A stretch of 64,000 bases of DNA from CAIXSC01 sp046349915 (lineage in GTDB: Bacteria; Planctomycetota; Planctomycetia; Pirellulales; Pirellulaceae): NCBI GenBank assembly GCA_046349915.1, contig JAXMBL010000004.1, positions 372,001-436,000 on the forward strand, given 5' to 3'. The notes under the pieces are model-generated. The model was given only the letters and a program-made list of their open reading frames with translations, ran no database searches and had not been told where the DNA came from. Both the position numbers and the translations under genes were made by a program. Shown here piece by piece: positions 26,370 through 34,993 of this stretch. Numbering within the stretch: position 1 is the stretch's first letter; each line of letters opens with the position of its first letter.

Positions 26370-26532
26370 TTCTCCCTGGGCAGCCCTTGGATTCCACCTC
26401 CAGATTGACTCGCGCGCCGCCGCCCATTACACATGCGTCCGTGGTGGCGGTGTCACGCACCGCGCCGACCTGCCGCAAAGTCGAATACGACGATGAATCA
26501 AGTCGGACATGCCGGTAACAGGGAGTCCTCGA

Positions 26533-27615
26533 ATGCGAGTGGTAGATGTCGCCGTCACGATGGTCGAAGTCCCACAGTCCGCACCCCTGGCCCCCTATCG
26601 TTCGCACCTCCGTAGCAGCTCGACCACGCAGAGCGGCATCGTCCGCATCGATACCGATCAGGGTATTACTGGTTGGGGCGAATACAATGTGAACTTCTTG
26701 CCGAATTTGAGCGGACGACGTGCGACGGCCGCCGCGCGCGAATGGCTGGTCGGACGCGATGCGCTCGACCTGATTGGATTCCATCAAGCTTGTCCGCTGG
26801 AGAATCGGCTCAAATCCGGTCTCGAATTGGCTCTTTGGGACATCCGCGGCAAAGCCTGCGGTTGTTCGGTTGCCCAACTGCTCGGAGGCGTGCTGCGCCC
26901 GCGAATCGAGTTGGCGGCATGCATGGGCATTCAGTCGTATGAGCGAGCCGGCGAGATGGCTCGTTGGTACGTCGAACAAGGCTTCAAGACGCTCAAGACC
27001 AAAGCGGGCGCGGATGCTCACGAGGATCTAGAGATGGTGCGCGGCGTACGCGACGCCGTGGGCGACAAGCTGGAATTACGAGTCGATCCGAATTGTGCGT
27101 ATTCGCCCCAGCAAGCGCTCGAGCTTTGTCGCGGGCTCGAACCCTATCGCCTGCAGTATCTGGAGCAACCGATTCTGGCGGAGCCATTGGCGGACGCTGC
27201 TTGGTTGCGCGGTCAGACCAGCGTCCCGATTGCTTTGAATGAGAGCGTGGTCGAGCCTCCGAGCGCGATGGCGATCTTGCGAGCGAATGCCGCCGAGTTT
27301 CTTCTGCCCGACACGCACGTCGCGGGCGGAATCTGGCCCTGTGTCCAGATCGGGCATTTGTGCGAGGCCGCGGGGATCCCCTGCATCATGCATTGTGGCC
27401 ATGACCTGGGCCCCAAGACGGCCGCCATGCTGCATGTCGCAGCTGCCTGTCGAGCCTACTCGCTAGCCAACGATTCCACCTACTACGGACTGGTCGATGA
27501 TGTCATCACCGAGCGTCTACGGATCGAACAAGGCACGATTGCCGTTCCCACTCGTCCTGGTCTCGGAGTGGAAGTCGACCCCGAGCGACTCGCCAGATAC
27601 TGTCTCGACTGCTGA
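26533..27615 (+). CDS. Enolase-superfamily sugar-acid dehydratase (MR/MLE subgroup)
   Basis: The product (360 residues from the ATG at 26533, or 368 from 26509) has a capping domain and a barrel. Key residues in order: LKTKAG with the KxK base pair, RVDPNCA (metal Asp), YLEQPI (metal Glu), ALNESV (metal Glu) and HCGHDLG (catalytic His). This is the mandelate racemase/muconate-lactonizing group and most likely dehydrates or isomerises a sugar acid. GGAG lies before the ATG at 26533, supporting that start. The next gene, a major facilitator transporter of the acid-sugar type, begins 71 bp downstream, which fits uptake and catabolism of the same substrate. Confidence 0.87.
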   Translation: MRVVDVAVTMVEVPQSAPLAPYRSHLRSSSTTQSGIVRIDTDQGITGWGEYNVNFLPNLSGRRATAAAREWLVGRDALDLIGFHQACPLENRLKSGLELALWDIRGKACGCSVAQLLGGVLRPRIELAACMGIQSYERAGEMARWYVEQGFKTLKTKAGADAHEDLEMVRGVRDAVGDKLELRVDPNCAYSPQQALELCRGLEPYRLQYLEQPILAEPLADAAWLRGQTSVPIALNESVVEPPSAMAILRANAAEFLLPDTHVAGGIWPCVQIGHLCEAAGIPCIMHCGHDLGPKTAAMLHVAAACRAYSLANDSTYYGLVDDVITERLRIEQGTIAVPTRPGLGVEVDPERLARYCLDC

Positions 27616-27685
27616 TGCGCCACACGTCGGTGGATGGAATATCATGAGTCTCTTCACGCCTACGTAATATTCCTGACGCGTCGAG

Positions 27686-29086
27686 GTGTCTATCGACCAG
27701 TCATCCTCACAGTCGACTCCCACGCGCATCCGTTGGCAAGTTTTCACGCTGGCCTTCGGAACTTCGGGCATTCTTTACTGGCATCGCTATGTCTTCGCAT
27801 TCGTCAAACCGTCGTTGGCCGAAGAGTGGGATCTGACCAACACTGATCTGGGACGACTCGACAGCGCCTTCTCGCTGTCTTACACCGCGTTTCAATTTCC
27901 GCTGGGAATCGCCGCGGACGTCTGGGGTGTGCGCCTCGTTCTTACGCTGTTGATGCTGGTGTGGTGTTTGGGGCTGGGATTGTTGGCGGCGGCGCCCAAC
28001 GTGCGCTGGCTGGCGTTCGCCCAATCTTTGATCGGCGGCGGCCAATCCGCTGTGTACGCGTCGCTCACCAGAATCGCTCGCGTGTGGTATCCCCCCGAGG
28101 TCCGCACGACGATGCAAGGGCTGGTGAGTGTGCTCGCGGGACGATTGGGAGCGCTCAGCTCGTCGCTGGTCTTCACCACCGTGCTGCTGGGGCTGTGCGG
28201 TCTTTCCTGGCGCAGTTCGGTCGCCATTCTCGTGACCGTGGGATTGGTCCACTGCGGACTGTTCTTAATGCTCTTTCGGAACTCTCCCGCGGGTCATTCG
28301 GGTGTCAACGACGCCGAGCGATTGTTGATTGAAGGCGGTCCGCCCGCCCAGTCCTTGCAGGAAGCGTCAGTCAAGGAGTCCGAATCCTCCGAGACGGCTG
28401 AGGCGAGTGGAACTCGCGAAGTGGGAGCGGGAAGAGAGGCGAGCAAGCTCCGTTCGTGGATCGTCCGCGTGCAGTCGATTCCACCGGCAGCTCGACGCAC
28501 GCTGGCGTGGCTCGCACTCCAAACGATACTGAGCACCTTCGCTGACAATCTCTACTCGAATTGGATTCCGCAGTTCTTGTCGCAGGTCCATCAATTGGAA
28601 TTCAAGCGAATGGGCATGTTTGCCGCCTTGCCGTTGCTGGGCGGCGCCTTGGCCGGGCTCTTGGGTGGTGTGCTGAATGATCGGCTGATCGCGCTGACCG
28701 GAAATCGACGTTGGAGCCGATCCGGAGTGGCGCTCGTCGGCAAGATGCTCGCCGCGCTCTTTCTATTCGCCGCCCTCACTCAGTACCACCGACCCTATGT
28801 GTTCTGTTCGTTCTTGTTCTTCGTCAAGCTGTTCGGCGACTGGAGCGTCACTTCCACGTTAGGAGTGGTGACGGACATGGGGGGACGAGCAACTGCCAGC
28901 GTCTTCGCGTTCAACAATACGATTGCCGGTATCGGGCTGATCGGAGCTCCTTTGGTCTTCGGTCCCATGGCCGACCATTGGGGATGGCCAGCCGTCTTCA
29001 TCTGCGTCAGCTCGACCTACGTGCTGTGCGCTCTCACTTGGCTGGCCATCGATTGCACGCAAGCGGTCGACAATCAGCAGGCGTAG
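27686..29086 (+). CDS. MFS transporter, acid-sugar (ACS) type
   Basis: The 466-residue protein starts with GTG and has twelve hydrophobic spans. The loop after span two, FPLGIAADVWGVR, is the family DxxGxR motif, and span one has GILYWHRYVFAF. A longer polar loop between the two halves (about 215-265) is Glu/Ser-rich. Its partner gene upstream encodes a sugar-acid dehydratase, so uptake of a hexuronate or glucarate-like acid is the best guess. Start is uncertain because the ribosome site is weak. Confidence 0.85.
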   Translation: MSIDQSSSQSTPTRIRWQVFTLAFGTSGILYWHRYVFAFVKPSLAEEWDLTNTDLGRLDSAFSLSYTAFQFPLGIAADVWGVRLVLTLLMLVWCLGLGLLAAAPNVRWLAFAQSLIGGGQSAVYASLTRIARVWYPPEVRTTMQGLVSVLAGRLGALSSSLVFTTVLLGLCGLSWRSSVAILVTVGLVHCGLFLMLFRNSPAGHSGVNDAERLLIEGGPPAQSLQEASVKESESSETAEASGTREVGAGREASKLRSWIVRVQSIPPAARRTLAWLALQTILSTFADNLYSNWIPQFLSQVHQLEFKRMGMFAALPLLGGALAGLLGGVLNDRLIALTGNRRWSRSGVALVGKMLAALFLFAALTQYHRPYVFCSFLFFVKLFGDWSVTSTLGVVTDMGGRATASVFAFNNTIAGIGLIGAPLVFGPMADHWGWPAVFICVSSTYVLCALTWLAIDCTQAVDNQQA

Positions 29087-29140
29087 ATTTCTAACGGCGC
29101 CAATTGACGAACTCCAGCAGTCGCACTATTCTGTCGTGCA

Positions 29141-29632
29141 ATGAAGTTGCAGGTGAGCTTGTTGGGCGAGACGGTGTTCACGATGGTGCGATTTTTGATT
29201 TGTTGGATCGTTGTCGGTCTCGTGGGGTTGACGGGCTGTTCCGGAGGCGGCTCGGGGCCCGTGAAGCACCCGGTCGTGGGTCGCTTTGTGGTGAATGGGA
29301 CGCCGGCGGAGCAAGTGGCGGTCACTTTTCACCATGCGGACGGCGAGAAAGCGGGTGAGTATCGCTACGCCACGGCGGTCACGGATCAAGAGGGGCGTTT
29401 CGAGCTGTCGACGACAGGCGACAAGGATGGCGCCGTCGAGGGAACTTACCGAGTGACCTTCTCTTGGCTCTCGTCCAAGGATCTCGACGCCTACGACATG
29501 CTTTCGGGCGCCTACAGCGACCCCAGTCAATCGAAGTTTACGGTGACCGTACCGATGACGGGCGCCGAGTTACCTCCGTTCGAATTGAATGTTCCCGAGT
29601 CGCAGATTCGCCGTCCTTCTTCCCGGCGTTAG
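29141..29632 (+). CDS. Small lipoprotein with carboxypeptidase-regulatory-like fold
   Basis: The sequence MVRFLICWIVVGLVGLTGC gives a lipobox (GLTGC) and implies a short start at 29183, although the frame is open from 29141. The mature part (about 130 residues) has beta strands with HPVVGRFVVNGTPAEQVAV and VTDQEGRFELSTTG, typical of the regulatory-like Ig folds found beside DUF1559 genes in planctomycetes. It ends 32 bp before the DUF1559 gene and is probably co-transcribed with it. Function is unknown; a role at the cell surface is likely. Confidence 0.75.
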   Translation: MKLQVSLLGETVFTMVRFLICWIVVGLVGLTGCSGGGSGPVKHPVVGRFVVNGTPAEQVAVTFHHADGEKAGEYRYATAVTDQEGRFELSTTGDKDGAVEGTYRVTFSWLSSKDLDAYDMLSGAYSDPSQSKFTVTVPMTGAELPPFELNVPESQIRRPSSRR

Positions 29633-29663
29633 TTTCATTCATTCCTCTTCGAGTCTTAAGACC

Positions 29664-30626
29664 ATGTTGAGTTTCATGAAGTCCGGCGTCCCGCGGGGAC
29701 GTCGTCGAGCCTTTACGCTCGTCGAATTGCTCGTCGTGATCGCCATTATCGGCGTGTTGGTCGCACTGCTACTGCCCGCGGTTCAAGCGGCTCGTGAGGC
29801 AGCTCGACGCATGCAATGCAGCAACAATCTGAAACAGCTCGGGCTGGCGATGCATAACTACCACGATGTTCACCAGAACTTTCCCGCGAATAATCCGCTG
29901 GTCGTGCGGCCATCGGATGGCTTGCGCTATGTGCAAGGTCCCTGGAACTTGGCCATTCTTCCGCACTTGGAGCAGTCGTCGTTGTACGACTCGTGGAATC
30001 ACAATCTTGGTTTCGTCGAGGGAAGCAACGTCAATCTTGTGCGAACTCCGCTGAAGTTCTATCAATGCCCGTCGTCGCCGACGCCGCAGGTTGGTAGTTT
30101 TCCCCCGCCCAGCGCCGCGTTCTCCGCGGATGCCGCGGCGATGGGAACCAACCGGTATTTCGCAACCTCCATCAGCTATCATCCGCCAATCAGCGCTCAT
30201 ACGCCGCCCATGGATGCGACAAGTCCGCGAGTTGCCGCGGTCTTGCCGCAGAACGGCATGGTGGGTTTCCGCGACATTCTGGATGGCACGTCGAACACCA
30301 TGATGTTTGGCGAGGTCGCTGGTTTTCCGCGGCGTTTCAACCGCAAACGCGACGTGGGCGACAACTCTCCGGTGTTCGGCCACTTAGGATCTTGGAGTCG
30401 CATTCTCACCATTCGCTCCGATGCGTCAGGCGCGACATTGTACGGCGGCAACTGCCTGATCAACTGCACCAATTTCGCGGGGACAAACCTATATGCGTTC
30501 CATCCCGGTGGGGCACAGATCGCGCTGGCCGACGGGTCGGTGCGGTTCCTGTCGGAGACCACCAGCATGCAAGCGATTTTCGCCGTCATGGGAACTCAGG
30601 ATGGTACGACGACCACGCTCGATTAA
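29664..30626 (+). CDS. DUF1559 pseudopilin-like protein
   Basis: The ATG at 29664 gives a 320-residue protein. It has the prepilin-type leader RRRAFTLVELLVVIAIIG, followed by LLPAVQAAREAARRMQCSNN and NLKQLGLAMHNYHD, the diagnostic start of DUF1559. The C-terminal part contains HPGGAQIALADGSVRFL, also family-typical. Such proteins are present in tens to hundreds of copies in planctomycetes and are processed by a prepilin peptidase; their role is not defined. An in-frame upstream start at 29589 lies inside the lipoprotein gene. Confidence 0.93.
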   Translation: MLSFMKSGVPRGRRRAFTLVELLVVIAIIGVLVALLLPAVQAAREAARRMQCSNNLKQLGLAMHNYHDVHQNFPANNPLVVRPSDGLRYVQGPWNLAILPHLEQSSLYDSWNHNLGFVEGSNVNLVRTPLKFYQCPSSPTPQVGSFPPPSAAFSADAAAMGTNRYFATSISYHPPISAHTPPMDATSPRVAAVLPQNGMVGFRDILDGTSNTMMFGEVAGFPRRFNRKRDVGDNSPVFGHLGSWSRILTIRSDASGATLYGGNCLINCTNFAGTNLYAFHPGGAQIALADGSVRFLSETTSMQAIFAVMGTQDGTTTTLD

Positions 30627-30686
30627 TGCTTGCCGTAAGTGCCTGCCTGGACAGAGATAGAGAGAACTCCTAGAGGTTTTTGACGT

Positions 30687-32036
30687 ATGGTTGCTTCGCT
30701 GCTGTTGATGTTTGCTGTTGCGGCCAACGGCCCCGTCGAGTCGTGGACAGGTTTTCTCGGAGGCGAGGGCGTTCAGTTGGACGCCAGTACTCTGCCATTG
30801 AAATGGTCTCCGACGGAGAATCAACCATGGGTAGCCGCGATACCAGGGTTCGGTCAGTCGTCGCCCGCGATTTGGCAAGGAAGAGCCTTCGTTACTTCGG
30901 TCGAGGGACCCAAGAAAGACGAACTGATTGTGTCCGCCTACGCGCTCGCGGACGGCAAGCAACTCTGGAGCAAGCGTTTTCCCACGAGCGACCCGGTAAC
31001 GAACGGCACCTTTGTAAGCCGCGCTGCCCCCACGCCAGTTGTCGACAAGGACGGTATCTACAGCTTCTTCGAGTCTGGAGATGTTGTCGCCTTGTCGCAT
31101 GCGGGTGAGGAACTTTGGAAGTTCTCTCTGGCGAACGCCTATGGAAAGTTCACCAACGAGTATGGGTTGGCGGCGTCGCCCGTTCAGACCGCCGACTCAG
31201 TGATCATTCTGATCGATCATCCGCAGGGCGATTCGTACCTGATCTCCATGGCGAAGAAAGACGGCAGCGTTCTCTGGAAGACCGATCGCACTCGCCGCGG
31301 TAGTTGGACATCGCCGCGGATGTTGACCCTTGGCGGCAAAGCGACCGTAGTCTGTAGTTCCGCGGGAACTGTCGACGGTTACGATCCAGCCACGGGCACT
31401 CGACTCTGGTCGCATGAAGGCATCGGGGGAAATCGAATCTGCACCCCTTCGCTCACTTCCAATGGGCTGCTGTTGATTGGCTCGCAAACCAGCCGCGAGT
31501 TCCCCGACGCGGACTCGGTCAAGAAGTCCAACATCGCATTGCAAGTCGGCAGGGATAACTCGCAGTGGTCGACCAAGGTGGCATGGCGCACGGAAGACTT
31601 TTCGCCAGGCATGGCTTCGCCCATGGCTCACCAGGGATTTGCTTACTGGATCAATCGCCAGGGGGCGGTCGGTTGCTTCCGCGAGTCGACCGGCGAGCAG
31701 GTGTACTCAGGACGTGTCGCGGAATCTCCCTGGGCGACCCCGCTGGGTGTCGGGGATCGCATCTATGTCTTCGGTAAAGATGGCTTGACGACCGTGCTAG
31801 CGGCTGGCGAGCGATTCGAGATTCTGGCCGAGAATCGGCTGTGGGACCCGATGTCGGTGAAGCCCGATCAGTCGATTATCGATCGGGAGACGGATCCGCG
31901 GCGCAAAGCGGGCGCGGCGATGCACGCATTGCCCGAAGTTATGGGAGTCGCCGCGGTGAATGGCTCGTTCTTGGTCCGTACGGGCAGTCAACTGCACTGC
32001 CTGCGTTACCAATCGCCCACGCTGCCGTCTCGGTAG
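30687..32036 (+). CDS. PQQ-like beta-propeller repeat protein
   Basis: The 449-residue protein begins with a short signal-like segment (MVASLLLMFAVAANG). Propeller blades are seen as FGQSSPAIWQGRAFVTS, ALADGKQLWSKRF, SMAKKDGSVLWKTD and YDPATGTRLWSHE. Unlike the others in the window it lacks the exact DWPxWRGP motif at the start, having SWTGFLGGEGVQ instead. Periplasmic or surface location is likely; activity is unknown. Its 3' end overlaps the convergent dehydratase gene by 31 bp. Confidence 0.85.
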   Translation: MVASLLLMFAVAANGPVESWTGFLGGEGVQLDASTLPLKWSPTENQPWVAAIPGFGQSSPAIWQGRAFVTSVEGPKKDELIVSAYALADGKQLWSKRFPTSDPVTNGTFVSRAAPTPVVDKDGIYSFFESGDVVALSHAGEELWKFSLANAYGKFTNEYGLAASPVQTADSVIILIDHPQGDSYLISMAKKDGSVLWKTDRTRRGSWTSPRMLTLGGKATVVCSSAGTVDGYDPATGTRLWSHEGIGGNRICTPSLTSNGLLLIGSQTSREFPDADSVKKSNIALQVGRDNSQWSTKVAWRTEDFSPGMASPMAHQGFAYWINRQGAVGCFRESTGEQVYSGRVAESPWATPLGVGDRIYVFGKDGLTTVLAAGERFEILAENRLWDPMSVKPDQSIIDRETDPRRKAGAAMHALPEVMGVAAVNGSFLVRTGSQLHCLRYQSPTLPSR

Positions 32037-33184
32037 TAGACGCGTTGAGCAAGTTCCTGTTGGAAGGGATGCTTGCGCACTTCGTCTTCGTTGATGGTGA
32101 TCCCGAGTCCAGGTCGCTGATTGGGCCGAACAACTCGCCCCTTGGGATCGATCGTGAATCCCTCCTCGACCACATCCTGTCGCCACGGCACATCGCCGTG
32201 CACCGTTTCGCAAATGATGTAGCTCGGTTGAGAAAATCCAAACTCGAGCGACGCCGCGGTGCTGACCGGCCCCTGGGGATTGTGGGGCGCGAGCGCGATT
32301 CGGTAAGCGTCCGCGAGCGCCGCGATCCGGCGAGCGGCCGTGAGGCCGCCGCAGTGAGTGATGTCAAGCTGGCAGATTTCGCAGCCTCGCTTCGCGAAGA
32401 GATCGCGAAACGCCTCGAGGTGCGTGATCCGCTCGCCCGTCGCCACGGGAGTCGTCAACGCCGCGTTGATCATCGCCAACCCATCCAAGCACTCGGGCCA
32501 ACACGGCTCTTCGAAAAAGTAGAGACCATAGGGATCGAGCGCCTGGCCAAACTTGAGTCCCATCGCGGGCGAGGGGCGAGCGTGGCAGTCGACCATGATA
32601 TCGATCCCCTCGCCGACCGCTTCTCGCATGGCTCGCACACACGCCTCGGCTGCCTTGACCGGCTGTAGACCCTCGATCGGCATCGTGGGCGGTACCGCCA
32701 TGCTCTTGAACGCGGTGTAACCCCCCTCGACCGCTTCCCGCGCGAGATCGCCAAACCGCTTCGCGTTGTCGACAGGCGTTTCGTAAAAGTCTTCCATGCG
32801 TCCGCCGCCTAAATGACAGTAGGTCCGCACTTCATCGCGCACGGGTCCACCCCAAAGCTGTGAACACGGGAGACCTGTGATTTTGCCAAGAATATCCCAT
32901 AGAGCGAGATCGATTCCCGCGATCGCGGTCGCTCGCACAATTCCTTGACCATGCCAGAAGTGCTGGCGATACATGATCTGCCAAAGATGCTCGATGCGTC
33001 GCGGATCTTCTCCCACCAGCAACTCGGCCAGATCCTCGACGGCCGCTACGATGCTGCGAGTGTGCCATTCGAGGGTCGCTTCGCCCCAACCGATGAGTCC
33101 AGGTTGGTCGGTCACCACCTTCACAAATACCCAATTGCGCATCCGCGCATGACAGACCAACGTCTCAATGGCTGTAATCTTCAT
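32006..33184 (-). CDS. Galactonate dehydratase-like enolase-superfamily enzyme
   Basis: ATG at 33184 gives 392 residues. Motifs of the galactonate dehydratase group: GYTAFKSMAVP, IMVDCHARPSP (metal Asp plus His), FFEEPCWPE (metal Glu), PVATGERIT (metal Glu) and APHNPQGPV (catalytic His). The DgoD-like APHxPxGP signature is close to that of E. coli D-galactonate dehydratase, but the exact sugar acid is not certain. The open frame continues upstream to 33604 only because it runs antisense to the next gene. It lies 34 bp downstream of the ceramidase-like gene on the same strand. Confidence 0.88.
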   Translation of the reverse strand: MKITAIETLVCHARMRNWVFVKVVTDQPGLIGWGEATLEWHTRSIVAAVEDLAELLVGEDPRRIEHLWQIMYRQHFWHGQGIVRATAIAGIDLALWDILGKITGLPCSQLWGGPVRDEVRTYCHLGGGRMEDFYETPVDNAKRFGDLAREAVEGGYTAFKSMAVPPTMPIEGLQPVKAAEACVRAMREAVGEGIDIMVDCHARPSPAMGLKFGQALDPYGLYFFEEPCWPECLDGLAMINAALTTPVATGERITHLEAFRDLFAKRGCEICQLDITHCGGLTAARRIAALADAYRIALAPHNPQGPVSTAASLEFGFSQPSYIICETVHGDVPWRQDVVEEGFTIDPKGRVVRPNQRPGLGITINEDEVRKHPFQQELAQRVYYRDGSVGDW

Positions 33185-33218
33185 CGCTTGTCTTTTCGTC
33201 CTACAAAGAGAGTGAGCT

Positions 33219-34682
33219 TTACTTCGTCCAATCGCTGAGTGCTTGACGCACTTCGTCGATGACTCGCTCCAGACTTCCGGGAGCGACGATGGCGATCGAT
33301 TCTTGATAAATGCCTTTGCCGTAAGTGTCGCGGTCTGGCAAATACGAGGGGCCCCAGCCCTGCGCCAGAGTGGCGACCAGCAACGGATGCCCAGGCATGC
33401 TGGCACGCAAAGCTGTCTGCAGCAGACTGTAGTGTTCGCCGGGGACTGCCAACACAAACGCATCGCCCAACTGCCACAGCCGTACCTCGAGTGGATAGTG
33501 CGGACCTGTGGGGAGCTGTTCGAGTCGCCGAGCCATGCGAGTTTGACGTTCGAGCATCGCGCGGCAGTCGCGTCGACGCGATTCATCCCCCGCAGCCGCC
33601 GCATCCGACTCGGCCTGAGTCCATTTTTGCAAATCGGCGGCTACCTGTTCGCGCGTCGGCAACTCGGCGCGGTAGTCGAGTGGAATGGTCCAGCGACGCG
33701 AACGGAAATGACGAAGTGATTGTTTCGCCTCGGCATCGAGCGGCTCATGTTTCCAGACGCCAATCGTCGCGCCCGAAACGACGGGACCCGCGTAGCGATA
33801 AGAAGTCTGGGGCGGCGCGAGTGCGGTGAGGGCGGCGAGTGACGAGTAGGCCAATTGGCGGCCATTGCGGTCCGCGACTTGAACGTCGCCCACATAACCT
33901 TCGATCGGTCCCAACTCGCCCGACGCTCCTTGTACGAATAGACAGGGTGCTCCCGTTGCTCGCTCGACTTCCTCGCGCAAGGCGCCGATGTAGTCGGGGC
34001 TGATCAAACGATTGTCCCACGCCAAGGTGGTCGGATGGCAAGCGTAGTTCACCAAGGTCGCCAATGTGCCGCCATCGTCGGCCGTCACCCGCGCCACAAC
34101 CACTGTATCGTCGGCGGGCTTCTCGGGCACATACCCGCAGACCCATTGATTGGACGCTGCATCCCATTGATCGCGGAATGCGGCCAGCGAGCAGCGTCCA
34201 TGACCAAACACGATGTTGGCGTGCTGCAACCGTTGTTCGACTTCGCCGACAAGTTGGCCGAGTGTTCGACCCACCGACCGCAGATAGTCGGGGATCCCCT
34301 CGCCGCCCGGCAAGGTGCGACGATCGAGCGTCATGAGGCCGGCGCCATGCGTGTGAGAGAAGACCAGAGTTATGGCGTCGCGTGAGAATCGCGTTGCGTC
34401 GGCGATGGGTTCCAAGAGCAGTCGCAATTCCTCGTCGCCCACCAGGCAGTGGTCGAGTGAAACGAGGATCAGTGGTTCCTGGTCTCGGTTGCTCGAGTTG
34501 TCAGATCCCGCACCATCTGGCAGGAACATCGCGACCGTCGCTCGCAGTGGTCGATGCACTCCCTCGGAACGTTCGTGAGTCGCCGCTCCCCACATCCGAT
34601 GGTAGGTTCCCACGGAAGGCGTGATATCGGCGTGGGCGATTCCAAAACGAACACTCGCCTGCGGTGCGGTTACATGGGGCAC
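33219..34682 (-). CDS. Neutral/alkaline ceramidase-like hydrolase
   Basis: GTG at 34682 follows GGGAG at good distance; product is 487 residues. FGIAHADITPSVGTYHRMWG matches the N-terminus of the family, VSLDHCLVGDE follows, and FSHTHGAG provides the zinc His pair. VNYACHPTTL and VQGASGELGP are also family motifs. No signal peptide is obvious, so the protein may be cytoplasmic, unlike the secreted Pseudomonas enzyme. Many members in planctomycetes sit with sugar-acid genes and may have other substrates. It precedes the galactonate dehydratase-like gene by 34 bp. Confidence 0.82.
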   Translation of the reverse strand: MPHVTAPQASVRFGIAHADITPSVGTYHRMWGAATHERSEGVHRPLRATVAMFLPDGAGSDNSSNRDQEPLILVSLDHCLVGDEELRLLLEPIADATRFSRDAITLVFSHTHGAGLMTLDRRTLPGGEGIPDYLRSVGRTLGQLVGEVEQRLQHANIVFGHGRCSLAAFRDQWDAASNQWVCGYVPEKPADDTVVVARVTADDGGTLATLVNYACHPTTLAWDNRLISPDYIGALREEVERATGAPCLFVQGASGELGPIEGYVGDVQVADRNGRQLAYSSLAALTALAPPQTSYRYAGPVVSGATIGVWKHEPLDAEAKQSLRHFRSRRWTIPLDYRAELPTREQVAADLQKWTQAESDAAAAGDESRRRDCRAMLERQTRMARRLEQLPTGPHYPLEVRLWQLGDAFVLAVPGEHYSLLQTALRASMPGHPLLVATLAQGWGPSYLPDRDTYGKGIYQESIAIVAPGSLERVIDEVRQALSDWTK

Positions 34683-34993
34683 AAAGCATCTCCCGGTAAT
34701 CGTGTTTGCCCAATCTGCGATTCAACTAAAAAGATCCAAGGCCTCAACCACTCTCACGTGTGTGTTTCCAAGCGAACATCAAGCATTATCTAAGCGTATA
34801 GCCCCGTGGTCCGCCTCATACGCCCACAATCGACGGACTGGAAGTCCGTCGTACGTCAGGATCGACGAATTAGAATTCCATCGTACCCCCAACTATCCAC
34901 ATACCCCCACAACACACACTCTCTCTCTTTCTCCCTCTTCCGTGCCCTTCCGTGCAATTCCGTGGCCAATAAACCACCTCTTCCGAGGCCCAC
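34683..34993. other. Intergenic region with family A palindromes
   Basis: The 311 bp between two minus-strand genes contain an intact family A palindrome (34831-34851) and a decayed one (34863-34885). They are followed by a CT-rich stretch (ACACACTCTCTCTCTTTCT, about 34912-34930). No gene is seen. Confidence 0.6.

Noticed and set aside
33185..33604. N-terminal extension of the galactonate dehydratase-like frame
   Set aside because: Runs antisense to the ceramidase-like gene; family length and start motif fit ATG at 33184.
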